In this document: positions 63,662 through 64,000 of the stretch, in pieces
Position numbering within the stretch: the stretch's first letter is position 1
Layout: each line of letters opens with the position of its first letter
Origin: JAGVSR01 sp963742405
GTDB lineage: Bacteria > Pseudomonadota > Alphaproteobacteria > Rhizobiales > Hyphomicrobiaceae
Assembly (NCBI GenBank): GCA_963742405.1
Contig: CAVUMB010000004.1
Location: forward strand, 313,891 to 377,890
Direction of reading: 5' to 3'
Length of the DNA: 64,000 nt
Position numbers and translations under genes: made by a program
The notes under the pieces: model-generated
What the model saw: only the letters and a program-made list of their open reading frames with translations
What the model was told of the DNA's origin: nothing
The model's database searches: none

Positions 63662-64000
63662 CTAAGTTTTTTCAGGATCGACAGCGTCGCCGGTCATCGT
63701 GTCTGCACGGTGAATGCCGGCAGTCACGAACAGTGCGTCGACGCCCGCACCCTGCGCCGCTTTGAGGTCGGTGCGGATGGCGTCTCCGATGGCGAGGATG
63801 CGTGTCTTCGGAACGCTTGTCTGGCGGATGGCCTCGGCTTTGGCCAACGCCGTCGCATAGGCCGAGGGATGCGGTTTTCCGGCCCAGAACACCTCTCCGC
63901 CGAGGGCGGCATAGGCTTCGCCAAGGGCGCCTGCACAGACGAAATGGCGGCCGCCGACGTCGACGACGAGATCGGGATTGGCGCACACGAATGGCAGCCC
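63662..64000 (-). CDS. HAD-IIA family phosphatase, N-terminus outside window
   Basis: The C-terminal 112 residues of a HAD-superfamily class IIA hydrolase (TIGR01459-like, Rhizobiales). The window contains LPFVCANPDLVVD, FWAGKPHPSAYATAL with the HAD motif III Lys, and ILAIGDAIRTDLKAAQGAGV with motif IV. The frame remains open to base 64000, so the start lies beyond. The likely role is hydrolysis of a sugar or other phosphomonoester; not determinable from this fragment. Confidence 0.85.
   Translation of the reverse strand, partial: GLPFVCANPDLVVDVGGRHFVCAGALGEAYAALGGEVFWAGKPHPSAYATALAKAEAIRQTSVPKTRILAIGDAIRTDLKAAQGAGVDALFVTAGIHRADTMTGDAVDPEKT

Noticed and set aside
1..64000. tRNA, rRNA, CRISPR, transposase or prophage genes
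   Set aside because: No typical T-loop GTTCGAATC with cloverleaf partners, repeat-spacer array, terminal inverted repeat pair or phage structural gene was recognised. A tRNAscan or repeat search could still find a weak case.

Overview
The window reads as core chromosome of an alphaproteobacterium, most likely order Hyphomicrobiales (Rhizobiales), close to the Hyphomicrobiaceae. The reasons are inference from gene content and order: xth-erpA / dgt-argS-SPOR-nagZ-scpA-scpB-tatABC-serS-surE-LysM/M23, then yajC-secD-secF-Mth938-phytoene synthase, rplM-rpsI near argC, an NdvA-type glucan exporter, a Bfd/Bfr pair and CtrA-like TTAA-N7-TTAA sites. Base composition is high G+C throughout, with no island of deviating composition, no tRNA or rRNA, no CRISPR array and no transposase seen.

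Layout. 1-6.2 kb: 3' part of valS, then on the minus strand a heavily frameshifted aldehyde dehydrogenase, a DUF2939 protein and an M48 metalloprotease. 6.7-10.3 kb: ilvD overlapping a Sel1/TPR protein, a REC-only response regulator and a small ribbon-helix-helix-like protein. 10.3-26.1 kb: exonuclease III and ErpA (minus), then a long plus-strand series for nucleotide and tRNA metabolism (dgt, argS), cell wall and division (SPOR protein, nagZ), chromosome condensation (scpAB), an orphan ABC ATPase, Tat export (tatABC), serS, surE and a LysM/M23 lipoprotein. 26.2-33.7 kb: DUF815 ATPase, Sec accessory operon yajC-secD-secF, Mth938-like protein, phytoene/squalene synthase-like protein and a large secreted SGNH hydrolase. 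34-38.5 kb: an ABC ATPase plus membrane-fusion protein without a permease, a secreted Ala-rich coiled-coil protein and an esterase. 38.7-39.7 kb: Bfd and bacterioferritin. 39.7-48.6 kb: a divergent exopolysaccharide locus (polymerase/ligase, initiating phosphoglycosyltransferase, GT4, Wza-like exporter; opposite strand Wzz fused to a degenerate BY-kinase domain, and a polysaccharide deacetylase). 48.6-64 kb: DUF2842, ctaA, argC, TerC, rpsI, rplM, a periplasmic protein behind a tandem palindromic operator, an enoyl-CoA hydratase, a CoA-binding protein, a GH3 glucosidase, ribA, an amidohydrolase, a second crotonase, ndvA, a methyltransferase and the end of a HAD-IIA phosphatase.

The dominant abnormality is single-base frameshifts: one each in serS, secD, the phytoene synthase-like gene, the Wzz/kinase gene, a periplasmic protein and a CoA-binding protein, and about five in the aldehyde dehydrogenase. 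Because serS and secD are essential in nearly all bacteria and several shifts fall in short T runs, most are probably read or assembly errors, not gene decay. I annotate each as one gene with a shift.

I do not see a clearly new defence or mobile system. The most unusual items are the Wzz/pseudo-kinase fusion in a Wzx-less polysaccharide locus, the tandem 14-bp perfect palindromes at 53.0 kb, the ABC/MFP pair without permease, the CtrA-like site before the LysM/M23 gene, and the secreted Ala-rich coiled-coil protein with its own terminator.
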